Shown one piece after another: positions 8,211-17,406 of a stretch of DNA of 64,000 nt. The notes beneath the pieces are model-generated. The model did not search any database. It saw only the letters and a program-made list of their open reading frames with translations, and was not told where the DNA came from. Every line of letters starts with the position of its first letter. Position 1 is the stretch's first letter. The translations under genes and the position numbers were made by a program. The stretch covers positions 744,001-808,000 of the forward strand of contig CAVSJJ010000003.1 of assembly GCA_963728395.1 (NCBI GenBank), given 5' to 3'. The DNA comes from CAVSJJ01 sp963728395 (GTDB lineage: Bacteria; Actinomycetota; Actinomycetes; Actinomycetales; Dermatophilaceae).

Positions 8211-9089
8211 GTGTCGCCACTTAGGTTCTCTCCCGGGAGCATTGTCGCCGGTGTGGATGGGTCCGCCCTCAGCACCGCCGCCATCCAGTGGTCCGCCCAC
8301 AGGGCCTCGGACCTCGGCCTGCCTCTCCACCTCGTCCATGCCTGCGGCACCGACCCCGGCGACGGCTTCGGCGACCCCGACCCCGACGCGCGCCGCACGG
8401 CAGCGCTCCCGATGCTCACCGCCGCCGTGGGACACGCCCACGCCATCGACAGCTCGCTCGAGGTCTCGACCGCCTGCCTGTCCGGCTTCGCCTCCTCCAC
8501 CCTCATCCAGGTCTCCCACAAGGCCGCGATGGTCGTCCTCGGCGCCGTCGGCCATGGCATCATCAGCCGTGCCTCGATCGGCCCGACCACCCTCCAGGTC
8601 GCGATGAACGCCCACTGCCCCGTCGTCGTCATCGGCCACGAGGGGCGCAGGAGCGCCGCGACCCACGGCCGGGTCGTCGTCGGGGTCGACGGCTCCCCCG
8701 CCAGCCTCGCGGCCCTCTCCGAGGCCTTCGACCGCGCCGCGCTGCGCGGCGCCAAGCTCCAGGTCGTCCACGCCTGGCAGAACAAGCGGGCCGGAAACGG
8801 CATCACCGCCGCGGCCGAGCACTGGCCCACCCACGAGAGCGACCTCGAGAGCGCGGTGACGGCCGAGCTCGCCGGGCACACGGAACGCCATCCGGACGTC
8901 GCGGTGGCCCACGACATCGTCAAGGGCGACCCCGCTCGAGCCCTCGGCGACCACTCGCGCGAGGCCGACCTCGTCATCGTCGGGCGACGCGGCCTCGGGG
9001 GCTTCCCGGGGCTGCGGATCGGGTCGGTCCCCGTGCGGCTCATGGGCCGCACGGCCTGCCCGCTCGTCATCACCCCGCAGGCGGCCTGA
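8211..9089 (+). CDS. Tandem universal stress protein (two UspA domains)
   Basis: Cytoplasmic stress protein of 292 residues built of two UspA domains (about residues 1-140 and 152-292), the common arrangement in actinobacteria. Each half begins with the domain's opening strand (IVAGVDGSALS and VVVGVDGSPAS). The second half ends with VGRRGLGGFPGLRIGSVP, matching the ATP-binding pattern G-x2-G-x9-G-S. The first half has a less perfect copy, GHGIISRASIG. The GTG at 8211 is chosen because AGGAAGGA lies eight bases upstream and the usual domain start follows. The last 20 bases overlap the end of the convergent peptidase gene, so the two mRNAs share antisense 3' ends. Confidence 0.88.
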   Translation: MSPLRFSPGSIVAGVDGSALSTAAIQWSAHRASDLGLPLHLVHACGTDPGDGFGDPDPDARRTAALPMLTAAVGHAHAIDSSLEVSTACLSGFASSTLIQVSHKAAMVVLGAVGHGIISRASIGPTTLQVAMNAHCPVVVIGHEGRRSAATHGRVVVGVDGSPASLAALSEAFDRAALRGAKLQVVHAWQNKRAGNGITAAAEHWPTHESDLESAVTAELAGHTERHPDVAVAHDIVKGDPARALGDHSREADLVIVGRRGLGGFPGLRIGSVPVRLMGRTACPLVITPQAA

Positions 9090-11274
9090 CCTCTCGCCCG
9101 GTTCGGGCCCGGTCCCGCCCGGGGCCGAGCCCGAGCTGGTCGAGGACGAACGCCCACTCCCATGCGAGCTGCTCCCACGCGGCATACCGGCCGCTCCGGC
9201 CGCCGTGCCCGGCGGCCAGTTCGGTGCGCAGCAGGATCGGACGCTCCGGCGCGCCGCTGGTCACCGTGGCGCGCAACCGGGCGACCCACTTCGCCGGCTC
9301 AGTGTAGGACACCCGGGTGTCGTGCAGGCTCGTCGTCGCGAGAATGGCCGGATAGTCGCGCATCGCGAGGTTCTCGTACGGCGCATAGCTCTTCATGCAC
9401 GCATAGACCTCGGGGTCGGCGAGCGGGTTGCCCCACTCCTCCCACTCCCCCACCGTGAGCGGCAGGTCGGGGCGGAGCATCGTCGTCAGGGCGTCGACGA
9501 AGGGCACGGCCGCGTGGAGGACCCGAAACCGGTCCGGCGCCAGGTTGAGCGCCGCACCGACGGTGAGCCCGCCCGCGGAGCCGCCCTCGAGCGCGAGCCG
9601 GCCTCGGTCGACCCAGCCCGCCTCGAGCAGGTGGTCGGCGCACGCGACGAGGTCGCTGAAGGTGTGCGGCTTGGCGAGCAGCTTGCCGTCGTCGTACCAG
9701 TGCCGGCCCATCTCGCCGCCACCGCGGACGTGCCCGACGGCATAGACGAGGCCGCGGTCGAGCAGGCTGAGCCGGGCGATGGAGAAGTACGGGTCGTTCG
9801 AGGACTCATAGGCGCCGTACGCCGTGAGCAGCCCCGGGTTCGTCCCGTCCGGCTCGATGCCCGCCCGGTGGACGAGCGAGACGGGCACGAGGACACCGTC
9901 GTCGGTCGCGGCCCACTCACGACGCTGGACGTAGTCGGCGGGGTCGTAGCCGCCGAGGACCGGCTGCCGCTTGAGGACGGTCCGCTCCCCGCTGACGATG
10001 TCGACCTCGAGGACGGTTCGGGGGGTGACGAAGGACTCGAAGACGACCTGGATCGCGCTCGTTCCCGCCTCGGGGTTGTCGCCGAGCCCCACCGAGTAGA
10101 GCGGCTCGTCGAAGGCGAGGTCGCGAGGCGCGGCATACCCGGACTCGCGGGCGGGGTCGCGGGGCAGGACCCGCAGCGCGGTGAGACCGCCCGAGCGGAG
10201 GGAGAGGACGGCGGCGTCCGCGAAGGCGTCGACGCCGAGGAAGCGTTCGCCGGTGGCGGCGTCGAGCAGCGGCCGCCACTGCTCCGGGCCGGTCGCGTCG
10301 AGCGGTGCCCACGCGAGGTCTGAGTCGGGGTGGTCGGTGTTGTGGATGATGAGCAGCCGGTCGGCCGCCGGCTCGACGTCGTACTCGATGCCCTCGCGGC
10401 GGGACGCGACGCAGCGGAACTCGCCCTCGGGGTGGTCGGCGGACAGCAGCCACACCTCGGAGGTCGTCTTGGACCCGATGCCGAGCATGACCCAGCGCTC
10501 GTCGCGGCTGGTCTCGACGCCCATCCAGAAGCGCTCGTCGTCCTCCTGGTGGAGCAGGACGTCCTCCTCGACCGGGGATCCGACCCGGTGTCGCCACAGC
10601 TGGAACGGGCGCCAGGCCTCGTCGACCCGGGTGTAGTACAGGACCCGGCCGTCGGGGGAGAGCTCGCAGCCGTAGCCGACACCGGTCAGGGCGGTGTCGA
10701 GGACCTCGCCGCTGCCGATCTCGCGCACCGTGAGGTCGAACCGCTCGTCGCCCGTCGTGTCCGTGCCGAAGGCGACGATCCGGTGATCGCCGCTGACGGT
10801 GAGGGCGCCGATGGCGAAGAAGTCGCTGTCGCCGGCCTCGGCATTGCCGTCGAGGAGGACCTGCTCGCCCGCGACCGCTCCGGCGTCGAGGTCGGGGCGC
10901 ACCGCGCGGTCGAGAATGGCCGTTCGGGCGTGGAGGGGGTACTGCTGCCCCTCGACGGTACGGCTGTAGTACCACCAGGGACCGCTCGCCACCGGCACGG
11001 ACAGGTCCGTCTCGAGGACCCGGGAGCGGATCTCCTCGAACAGGGTGCGCCGCAGCGGCTCGAGGTGAGCCGTCACGGCCTCGGCATAGGCGTTCTCGGC
11101 GGCGAGATGGTCCAGGACCTCGGGGTCGCTCTCGTCGCGCAGCCATTCGTAGGCGTCGAGGACCCGGTCGCCGTGGATCTCGCGGACGTGCCGGCGGCGG
11201 ATGGCGACCGGCGGGCTGGGCGGCGCGCCTGCCCCGGCCGGTTCGCTCGCCGGGGGTGCGCTCGGATCGGGCAC
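9070..11274 (-). CDS. S9 family peptidase, oligopeptidase B-like
   Basis: Cytosolic serine peptidase of 734 residues of the prolyl oligopeptidase family, closest in style to oligopeptidase B, which cuts short peptides after basic residues. An N-terminal seven-bladed propeller region (about residues 30-440) is followed by an alpha/beta hydrolase domain. The nucleophile is in GGSAGGLTVG, the aspartate in SLHDTRVSYTEP and the histidine in AAGHGGRSGRY. The N-terminal RRHVREIHGDRVLDAYEWLRD is typical of the family. The GTG at 11274 begins four bases after the dnaE stop, so it probably ends the dnaE transcript; a longer reading frame would run into dnaE and is not supported. Substrate preference is inferred. 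Confidence 0.88.
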   Translation of the reverse strand: MPDPSAPPASEPAGAGAPPSPPVAIRRRHVREIHGDRVLDAYEWLRDESDPEVLDHLAAENAYAEAVTAHLEPLRRTLFEEIRSRVLETDLSVPVASGPWWYYSRTVEGQQYPLHARTAILDRAVRPDLDAGAVAGEQVLLDGNAEAGDSDFFAIGALTVSGDHRIVAFGTDTTGDERFDLTVREIGSGEVLDTALTGVGYGCELSPDGRVLYYTRVDEAWRPFQLWRHRVGSPVEEDVLLHQEDDERFWMGVETSRDERWVMLGIGSKTTSEVWLLSADHPEGEFRCVASRREGIEYDVEPAADRLLIIHNTDHPDSDLAWAPLDATGPEQWRPLLDAATGERFLGVDAFADAAVLSLRSGGLTALRVLPRDPARESGYAAPRDLAFDEPLYSVGLGDNPEAGTSAIQVVFESFVTPRTVLEVDIVSGERTVLKRQPVLGGYDPADYVQRREWAATDDGVLVPVSLVHRAGIEPDGTNPGLLTAYGAYESSNDPYFSIARLSLLDRGLVYAVGHVRGGGEMGRHWYDDGKLLAKPHTFSDLVACADHLLEAGWVDRGRLALEGGSAGGLTVGAALNLAPDRFRVLHAAVPFVDALTTMLRPDLPLTVGEWEEWGNPLADPEVYACMKSYAPYENLAMRDYPAILATTSLHDTRVSYTEPAKWVARLRATVTSGAPERPILLRTELAAGHGGRSGRYAAWEQLAWEWAFVLDQLGLGPGRDRARTGREVRPPAG

Positions 11275-11278
11275 CCGG

Positions 11279-14200
11279 TCAGCCCCCCGTGAGACAGCGC
11301 GGGCCGAGGAGGACCTTGAGGTCGCCGAAGAGCGCCTCGGAGGCGGTGACCCGCTGCTCGAGCCGGAGCTTGTCGACGACCCGCCCCGGCTTGAGCAGCC
11401 GCAGGTGCACCTCGGTCCCACCCGGATGGTTCTCGAGGACGGCCTTGAGCCCCTTGATCGTGTCGTTCGTCGCGCGCATCGTCTCCAGGGTCAGCACGAC
11501 CGGACCGCGCGGGCCCTGGCTGACGTCGGGCAGGGTGAGCTCCTGGGCATAGAGCGACACGGTGTCGTCGCGCTTGTTGACCTTGCCGCGGACCACGGCG
11601 ACCCGGTCCTGGGTCAACATGCCCGCGGCCGCGGCGTACGAGGACGGGAAGAAGAGGCACTCGATGGCGCCCTCGAGGTCCTCGACGGTGGCGATGGCCC
11701 ACAGATCGCCCTTCTTGGTCCGCTTGATCTGCAGCCCGGTGATGAGGCCGGCGATCGTCACCATCGAACCCTCGGGCCGGGAGTCCTCCCCGGTGAGGGT
11801 CGCAATGGCGCAGTCGGCGTGCTGGGCGAGGACGTGCTCGACGCCGAGGAGCGGGTGGTCGGAGACATAGAGGCCGAGCATCTCGCGCTCGAAGGAGAGC
11901 AGGGTCGGCTTGTCCCACTCGGCCCGTGGCGGCTCGGTGAGCCCCATGACGTCGCAGGCCTCGTCGTCGGCACCGCCGCCCATGTCGAGGCCGCCGAAGA
12001 GGGAGTCCTGCCCGATCGCCTCCTGGCGCTTGATGGCGACGAAGGCGTCGACGTACTCCTCATGGATCTGGAGCAGGCCCATCCGGCTCTCGCCGAGCCC
12101 GTCGAAGGCCCCGGCCTTGATGAGCGACTCGATGGTCCGCTTGTTGCAGACGACCGGTGCGACCTTGGACATGAAGTCGCGGAAGGAGCCGAACCGGCCC
12201 CTCTCGGCCCGGGCCCGGATGATCTCGTCGACGACGTTGTGGCCGACGTTGCGCACCGCCTCGAGGCCGAAGCGGATGTCGGTACCGACCGCGGCGAACT
12301 GCCCCACCGACTCGTTCACATCGGGAGGGAGGACCTTGATCCCCATCCGGCGACACTCGCCCAGGTAGAGGGCCGACTTGTCCTTGTCGTCGCGCACGCT
12401 CGTCAGCAGGGCGGCCATGTACTCGGCGGGGTAGTTCGCCTTGAGGTACGCGGTCCAGTACGAGACGAGGCCGTATGCCGCGGTGTGCGCCTTGTTGAAC
12501 GCGTAGTCCGAGAAGGGGACGAGGACGCCCCACAGGGCCTCGATCGAGGCCTCGGTGAACCCCTTGGCCCGCATGCCCTCGGAGAAGGGGAGGTACTCCT
12601 TGTCGAGGACCTCCTTCTTCTTCTTGCCCATCGCTCGGCGGAGCAGGTCGGCGTTGCCGAGGGTGTAGCCGGCGAGCTGCTGGGCGATCTCCATGACCTG
12701 CTCCTGGTAGATGACCAGGCCGTAGGTCGTGCCGAGGATGGGCTCGAGCGCCTCGATCATCTCGCGCTGGAGCTTGCCCTTCAGCTGCGGGTCGAGCGGG
12801 ATGAGCTCCTGCTTGCCGTTCTTGCGCAGGGCGAAGTTCGTGTGCGCGTTGACGCCCATCGGCCCGGGTCGGTAGAGCGCGAGGGCCGCGGAGATGTCCT
12901 CGAAGTTGTCCGGCTGCATCAGCTTGAGCAGGGTGCGCATGCCGCCGCCGTCGAGCTGGAAGACGCCGAGCGTGTCGCCCCGCTGAAGCAGCTCGTAGGC
13001 CTTGGGGTCATCGAGGGTCTTGGACAGCTCGTCGAGGTCGATGTCCTCGCCCCGGTTCGCCCGGACGTTGCCGATCGCGTCGTCGAGGATCGTCAGGTTG
13101 CGCAGGCCGAGGAAGTCCATCTTGACCAGCCCGAGCGCCTCGCAGCTCGGATAGTCGAACTGGGTGATGACCTGCCCGTCCTGGAGCCGCTTCATGACGG
13201 GGATGACGTCGACGAGCGGCTCGCTCGACATGATGACGCCGGCCGCGTGCACGCCCCACTGCCGCTTGAGGCCCTCGAGGCCCTTGGCGGTCTCGACGAT
13301 CTCCTTCAGGTGCGGCTCGGACTGGACGAGGGCGCGGAACTGCTGTCCCTCGCCGTAGCGCGGGTGCTGCGGGTCGTAGATGCCCGAGAGGGGGACGCCC
13401 TTGCCCATGACGTCCGCCGGCATCGCCTTCGTCAGCTGCTCGCCGACGCTGAACGGGTGCCCCATGACCCGGGAGGCGTCCTTGACGGCCTGCTTGGCCT
13501 TGATCGTGCCGTAGGTGACGATCTGGGCGACCCGGTCATCGCCGTAGGTCTCGGTGACGTAGCGGATGACCTCGCCGCGTCGGCGCTCGTCGAAGTCGAC
13601 GTCGAAGTCGGGGAGTGACGGGCGCTCGGGGTTGAGGAACCGCTCGAAGATCAGGCCGTGCGGGATGGGGTCGAGGTCGGTGATCCGCATGGCGTAGGCG
13701 CACATCGAGCCGGCGCCGGAACCACGTCCCGGGCCCACCCGGATGCCGTTGTTCTTCGCCCAGGTGATGAAGTCGGCGACGACGAGGAAGTACCCGGCAT
13801 ACCCCTTGCCGACGATGACGTCGATCTCGTGCTCAGCCTGGCTGCGGGCATAGTCCGGTATGCCGTCCGGGAACCGCTCGACGAGGCCCTTCTGGACCTC
13901 CTTGACGAACCAGCTCTCCTCGTTCTCGCCCGCAGGACACGGGAAGCGCGGCATGTAGCGGCCCTCGTCCTCGGTGAACGAGACGTTGCAGCGCTCGGCG
14001 ATGAGGAGGGTGTTGTCGCACGCCTCGGGCAGCTCCCGCCAGGTGCGGCGCATCTCCTGCGCGCTCCAGAGGTAGAAGGTGTCGGCATCGAACCGGAATC
14101 GGTTCGGGTCCATGAGCGTCGAGCCGGACTGGACGCAGAGCAGGGCCGCGTGGGCCGTGGCGTCCTCGGGCGCCGTGTAGTGCAGGTCGTTCGTCGCGAC

Positions 14201-14866
14201 GAGCGGGAGGCCGAGGTCCTTGGCGAGGCGGAGCAGGTCCTTCTGGACGCGGCGCTCGATGTCGAGGCCGTGGTCCATCAGCTCGCAGTAGTAGTTCTCG
14301 GCGCCGAAGATGTCCCGGAAGTCCGACGCGGCCTGGAGCGCCTCGCGGTACTGGCCGAGTCGCAGCCGGGTCTGGACCTCGCCGGACGGGCACCCGGTCG
14401 TCGCAATGAGCCCGGAGCCGTACTGCGAGAGCAGCTCCCGGTCCATCCGCGGCCACTTGGCGTAGACCTGGTCGAGCGAGGCCATCGAGTCGAGGCGGAA
14501 GAGGTTGCGCAACCCGTCGTTGTTCTGGGCCAGCAGGGTGAGGTGGGTGTAGGCGCCGGAGCCGGAGACGTCGTCGCCACCCTGCTTCTCGTCGCCCCAC
14601 TTCACCCGGGTCTTGTCGGTGCGATGGGTGCCCGGGGTGACGTAGGCCTCGACCCCGATGATCGGCTTGACCGAGGTGCCCTGCGCCTTCTTCCAGAACT
14701 CGTAGGCGCCGAAGAGGTAGCCGTGGTCGGTGACGGCCAGGGCCGGCATCCCCAGCTCCTCGGCCTTGAGGAGCAGGTCGCCGATCCGCGCGGCACCGTC
14801 GAGCATGGAGTACTCGGTGTGCGCGTGGAGGTGGACGAAGCCGTCGGAGGCGGGCGAGGGGGACAT
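11279..14866 (-). CDS. dnaE: DNA polymerase III alpha subunit (DnaE1)
   Basis: Replicative polymerase subunit of 1195 residues, the usual actinobacterial size. The PHP domain opens with FVHLHAHTEYSMLDGA and supplies the proofreading-type metal site. The polymerase active-site aspartates are in LPDFDVDFDE (near residue 418), followed by the family C segments GPGRGSGAGS and GVHAAGVIMSS. Tandem helix-hairpin-helix and OB-fold regions follow (VTIAGLITGLQIK near residue 1035). The ATG at 14866 lies eight bases after a TAGAAT box and has no clear ribosome binding site, so transcription may start at the gene itself despite the upstream rluD operon. The peptidase gene follows after four bases. Confidence 0.97.
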   Translation of the reverse strand: MSPSPASDGFVHLHAHTEYSMLDGAARIGDLLLKAEELGMPALAVTDHGYLFGAYEFWKKAQGTSVKPIIGVEAYVTPGTHRTDKTRVKWGDEKQGGDDVSGSGAYTHLTLLAQNNDGLRNLFRLDSMASLDQVYAKWPRMDRELLSQYGSGLIATTGCPSGEVQTRLRLGQYREALQAASDFRDIFGAENYYCELMDHGLDIERRVQKDLLRLAKDLGLPLVATNDLHYTAPEDATAHAALLCVQSGSTLMDPNRFRFDADTFYLWSAQEMRRTWRELPEACDNTLLIAERCNVSFTEDEGRYMPRFPCPAGENEESWFVKEVQKGLVERFPDGIPDYARSQAEHEIDVIVGKGYAGYFLVVADFITWAKNNGIRVGPGRGSGAGSMCAYAMRITDLDPIPHGLIFERFLNPERPSLPDFDVDFDERRRGEVIRYVTETYGDDRVAQIVTYGTIKAKQAVKDASRVMGHPFSVGEQLTKAMPADVMGKGVPLSGIYDPQHPRYGEGQQFRALVQSEPHLKEIVETAKGLEGLKRQWGVHAAGVIMSSEPLVDVIPVMKRLQDGQVITQFDYPSCEALGLVKMDFLGLRNLTILDDAIGNVRANRGEDIDLDELSKTLDDPKAYELLQRGDTLGVFQLDGGGMRTLLKLMQPDNFEDISAALALYRPGPMGVNAHTNFALRKNGKQELIPLDPQLKGKLQREMIEALEPILGTTYGLVIYQEQVMEIAQQLAGYTLGNADLLRRAMGKKKKEVLDKEYLPFSEGMRAKGFTEASIEALWGVLVPFSDYAFNKAHTAAYGLVSYWTAYLKANYPAEYMAALLTSVRDDKDKSALYLGECRRMGIKVLPPDVNESVGQFAAVGTDIRFGLEAVRNVGHNVVDEIIRARAERGRFGSFRDFMSKVAPVVCNKRTIESLIKAGAFDGLGESRMGLLQIHEEYVDAFVAIKRQEAIGQDSLFGGLDMGGGADDEACDVMGLTEPPRAEWDKPTLLSFEREMLGLYVSDHPLLGVEHVLAQHADCAIATLTGEDSRPEGSMVTIAGLITGLQIKRTKKGDLWAIATVEDLEGAIECLFFPSSYAAAAGMLTQDRVAVVRGKVNKRDDTVSLYAQELTLPDVSQGPRGPVVLTLETMRATNDTIKGLKAVLENHPGGTEVHLRLLKPGRVVDKLRLEQRVTASEALFGDLKVLLGPRCLTGG
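13796..13864. repeat. Cluster of the GGCATAC/GTATGCC word inside dnaE
   Basis: Two copies of the heptamer (13796-13802 and, in opposite orientation, 13858-13864) and a GGCATAG variant between them lie within 69 bases. The second copy makes dnaE use the rare isoleucine codon ATA (13861-13859). It is listed as the densest example of a word found about 39 times in the window. Confidence 0.5.
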
Positions 14867-14874
14867 CGCCCATG

Positions 14875-14880
14875 ATTCTA
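14875..14880 (-). promoter_or_regulatory. Candidate -10 box (TAGAAT) of dnaE
   Basis: TAGAAT on the minus strand lies eight bases before the dnaE ATG. It fits a leaderless or near-leaderless mRNA. Confidence 0.4.
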
Positions 14881-14936
14881 GGTCGCCCCGCCGACCACCC
14901 TCGCGTGTCGCCACGGGGTGTCGCGCGGCGGGCTCG

Positions 14937-15860
14937 TCAGAGCCGCTCGAGCGCGTCCTGGAGGTCGCGCGGGTAGCGGCTCTCGAAGGTGACCCAGTCC
15001 CCCGACCCGGGGTGGGTGAAGCCGAGACCGACCGCGTGGAGCCACTGCCGGTCCAGGCGCACCCGGGCGGCGAGGGCGGGGTCGGCGCCGTACGTGAGGT
15101 CACCCACGCACGGGTGCCGGACCGCCGCGAAATGCACCCGGATCTGGTGGGTGCGCCCGGTCTCGATGTGGACGTCGAGGAGGGAGGCGTGCCGGAATGC
15201 CTCGAGGAGCTCGTAGTGGGTGACGGCATGCTTGCCCGAGTCCAGGACGGCGAACCGGTACTCGTGCCCCGGGTGCCGGCCGATCGGCGCGTCGATCGTG
15301 CCCGCGATGGGGTCGGGCAGCCCCTGGACGAGCGCGTGGTAGGTCTTCTCGACCTCGCGGTGCTTGAAGGCCCGCTTGAGGATGGAGTAGGCGCGCTCGC
15401 TCTTGCAGACGACCATGACGCCGGAGGTGCCGACGTCGAGCCGGGAGACGATGCCCTGCCGCTCGCTCGCCCCGCTCGTCGAGATGCGGTAGCCGGCCGC
15501 GGCGAGGCCGCCGAGGACGGTCGGGCCGGACCAGCCCACCGACGGATGGGCCGCGACCCCCACCGGCTTGTCGACGACGACGATGTCCTCGTCGTCGTGG
15601 AGGATCGTCATGCCCGGCACCGGCTCGGCGATGACCTGCACCGACGGACTCTCCTCGGCCGACGGGAGCTCGACCTCGAGGAGGTCGCCGGCGTGGACCC
15701 GGTGCGACTTGCCGACCGCCGAGCCCGCGAGGACCACCCGGCCCGCGCAGGCGAGGTCCGCGGAGCGGGTCCGGGAGAGCCCGAACAGCCGGGCGATGGC
15801 GGCGTCGACGCGCTCACCCTCGAGGCCGTCGGGAACGAGCACGGCACGGGGATCAGTCAT
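14937..15860 (-). CDS. RluD-type 23S rRNA pseudouridine synthase
   Basis: Isomerises selected uridines in RNA to pseudouridine, most likely in 23S rRNA. It has 307 residues: an S4 RNA-binding domain at about residues 14-75 (ERVDAAIARLFGLSR) and a catalytic domain with the active-site aspartate in SRLDVGTSGVMVVCKS. The usual HRLD is here SRLD, which is common outside proteobacteria. ETGRTHQIRVHFA near residue 230 is a further family signature. The start overlaps the stop of lspA by eight bases, a conserved lspA-rluD pair in actinobacteria and many firmicutes. The exact target position (RluD versus RluC type) cannot be read from sequence. Confidence 0.92.
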   Translation of the reverse strand: MTDPRAVLVPDGLEGERVDAAIARLFGLSRTRSADLACAGRVVLAGSAVGKSHRVHAGDLLEVELPSAEESPSVQVIAEPVPGMTILHDDEDIVVVDKPVGVAAHPSVGWSGPTVLGGLAAAGYRISTSGASERQGIVSRLDVGTSGVMVVCKSERAYSILKRAFKHREVEKTYHALVQGLPDPIAGTIDAPIGRHPGHEYRFAVLDSGKHAVTHYELLEAFRHASLLDVHIETGRTHQIRVHFAAVRHPCVGDLTYGADPALAARVRLDRQWLHAVGLGFTHPGSGDWVTFESRYPRDLQDALERL

Positions 15861-16479
15861 CGGCCCCGTCGCCCCCGTCCCGTTCGGCGACCGCGCGGTC
15901 GGTATGCCGCCCCCGATCGTCCTCGACCCGTCCGCCCGCGATGGTCACCCCGCGCAGCGCGAGCAGGACGATGAAGGCGGCCGCGACGACGATGGCGATG
16001 TCGGCGACGTTGCCGATGAACAGGCCGCCGTAGTCGATGAAGTCGACGACCTGGCCACGGCCGGGCCCGGGAGCCCGGAAGAACCGGTCGGCGAGGTTGC
16101 CGACGGCCCCGCCGAGGAGCAGGCCGAGGGCCACGGCCCAGCCGAGGCTGCCGATGCGGCGAGCGGCGAAGCCGACCCAGACGAGGACGACGACCCCGAT
16201 GATGACGAGGACCCACGTCGCGTTCATGCCGATCGAGAACGCGGCGCCGGGGTTGCGGATGAGCTCGAGCCGCAGCCAGGACCCGAGGACCTGGGTCGGG
16301 ACCCCCGGCTCGAGACGGTGCAGGGCCCAGATCTTGCTGCCCTGGTCGGCGGCGAGCGTGAGGACCGCGACGACCGCGAGGACGGCATACAGACGCGACC
16401 GGCCGGCGGTGGCAACCGCGGCCGGTGCGTCGAGATCGGTGTCCGCCGGGTTCAGCGGCGCTCTTCCTTCATCTTGCAT
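15853..16479 (-). CDS. lspA: Lipoprotein signal peptidase (signal peptidase II)
   Basis: Inner membrane aspartyl protease that removes signal peptides from diacylated prolipoproteins; the lipoprotein at 43.5 kb would be a substrate. It has 208 residues with four predicted membrane spans. The catalytic aspartates are in GGAVGNLADRFF and FIGNVADIAIV, and RNPGAAFS is the third family motif. The C-terminal 25 residues are charged and outside the core. The ATG at 16479 overlaps the end of the DksA-like gene by 28 bases; an in-frame ATG at 16488 is also possible. Confidence 0.93.
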   Translation of the reverse strand: MQDEGRAPLNPADTDLDAPAAVATAGRSRLYAVLAVVAVLTLAADQGSKIWALHRLEPGVPTQVLGSWLRLELIRNPGAAFSIGMNATWVLVIIGVVVLVWVGFAARRIGSLGWAVALGLLLGGAVGNLADRFFRAPGPGRGQVVDFIDYGGLFIGNVADIAIVVAAAFIVLLALRGVTIAGGRVEDDRGRHTDRAVAERDGGDGADD

Positions 16480-17264
16480 GGCATACATAGCGTCGCACGA
16501 GGAGCGGCCTGGAGGCGAAGCTTGCCGATCGGGTTGCCGCAGGACTCGCATACGCCGTACGTGCCGTCGTCGAGGCGCGCCAGGGCGTGCTGGTTCTGGT
16601 GGAGCATCTCGCGGGCGTTGTTGGCGAGGGTCATCTCCTGCTCGCGCTCGTAGGTCTTGGCCCCGGCATCGGCCTGGTCGTCGCCGGCGCCGTCACCCGA
16701 GTCACGCATGAGATCGACCAGCTCGGCGGCGGCGCTGCGCAGCTCCTCCTCGAGCCGGGTGATGTCGGCCTCGATCTCGCCGCGGACCTCCTTCAGCTCC
16801 CCGGCGGTCCACGGGTCCTCGTGGTCGAGGACGACGAGGGCCGACGGCGCGACCGTCCCGTGCACGGCGGCGGCGCCGCCCGCGGCCTTGGCCGGGGCGG
16901 TCTTCTTGGCCGGGGCGGTCTTCTTGGCCGGGGCGGTCTTCGTGGCCGGGGCGGTCTTCGTGGCCGGGGCGGCCTTCTTGGCCGGGGCGGCCTTCGTGGC
17001 CGGGGCGGCCTTCGTGGCCGGGGCGGCCTTCGTGGCCGGGGCGGCCTTCGTGGCCGGGGCGGCCTTCGTGGCCGGGGCGGCCTTCGTGGCCGGGGCGGCC
17101 TTCGTGGCCGGGGCGGCCTTCGTGGCCGGCGCGGCCTTCTTCGCGGAGGAGCTGGCGGCGCTCGCCGTCGTCTTCTTCCGACCGGAGGAGGCCGCGGCGG
17201 CGCTGACTCGCTTGGCCGTGGCCGTCGCTCGCTGAGCAACGGCCATGACGATCTTGGCAACCAT
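16452..17264 (-). CDS. DksA/TraR-type zinc-finger protein with lysine/alanine-rich tail region
   Basis: Protein of 270 residues in two parts. Residues about 40-125 are histone H1-like, with 14 copies of a [KT]K[AT]APA hexapeptide. The C-terminal part (about 145-270) is a TraR/DksA domain: helical coiled coil, then a four-cysteine zinc finger (GVCESCGNPIG and LCMPCKM). DksA proteins act in the secondary channel of RNA polymerase. This one lacks the DxxDxA coiled-coil tip in a recognisable form, so a DksA function is not assured. The basic repeat probably binds DNA or RNA. The ATG at 17264 has GAGG seven bases upstream; ATG 17246 is an alternative. The gene is followed at once by lspA. Confidence 0.8.
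   Translation of the reverse strand: MVAKIVMAVAQRATATAKRVSAAAASSGRKKTTASAASSSAKKAAPATKAAPATKAAPATKAAPATKAAPATKAAPATKAAPATKAAPATKAAPAKKAAPATKTAPATKTAPAKKTAPAKKTAPAKAAGGAAAVHGTVAPSALVVLDHEDPWTAGELKEVRGEIEADITRLEEELRSAAAELVDLMRDSGDGAGDDQADAGAKTYEREQEMTLANNAREMLHQNQHALARLDDGTYGVCESCGNPIGKLRLQAAPRATLCMPCKMKEERR
16891..17142. repeat. 18-bp tandem repeat, 14 units, coding
   Basis: The unit is GCCGGGGCGGCCTTCGTG with a few variants (C/T in the second half, CTT for GTG). It encodes the [KT]K[AT]APA repeats of the DksA-like protein. Eight central units are identical, which points to recent slippage or unequal exchange, and copy number is likely to vary between strains. Confidence 0.95.
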
Positions 17265-17349
17265 GCCAACCTCGCTTATCGGGACGGCCCGGGTCAGGTC
17301 GACCCGGGCGAGTGCGCCGAACAATACGGCCTGGGGATGGGGACCTCAA

Positions 17350-17394
17350 TGCGCAACGCCACAACCCCACGTCCGGGGGGTGTGGCGTTGCGCA
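17350..17394 (-). terminator. Strong hairpin terminator after divIVA
   Basis: A TGCGCAACGCCACA arm pairs perfectly with its complement over 14 bp and continues with CCCC/GGGG after a one-base bulge. It lies just past the divIVA stop and no U-run follows. It would separate the divIVA transcript from the DksA-lspA-rluD genes. Confidence 0.65.
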
Positions 17395-17406
17395 CCGCTG
17401 CTGCGG

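Noticed and set aside
11201..13618. An 805-residue open frame opposite dnaE
   Set aside because: Acidic, Leu/Glu/Asp/Val-rich composition typical of antisense frames in GC-rich genes; dnaE itself is unmistakable.
16891..17142. CRISPR-like regular repeat pattern
   Set aside because: The 18-base units abut without spacers and stay in frame in the DksA-like gene, so this is a coding tandem repeat.
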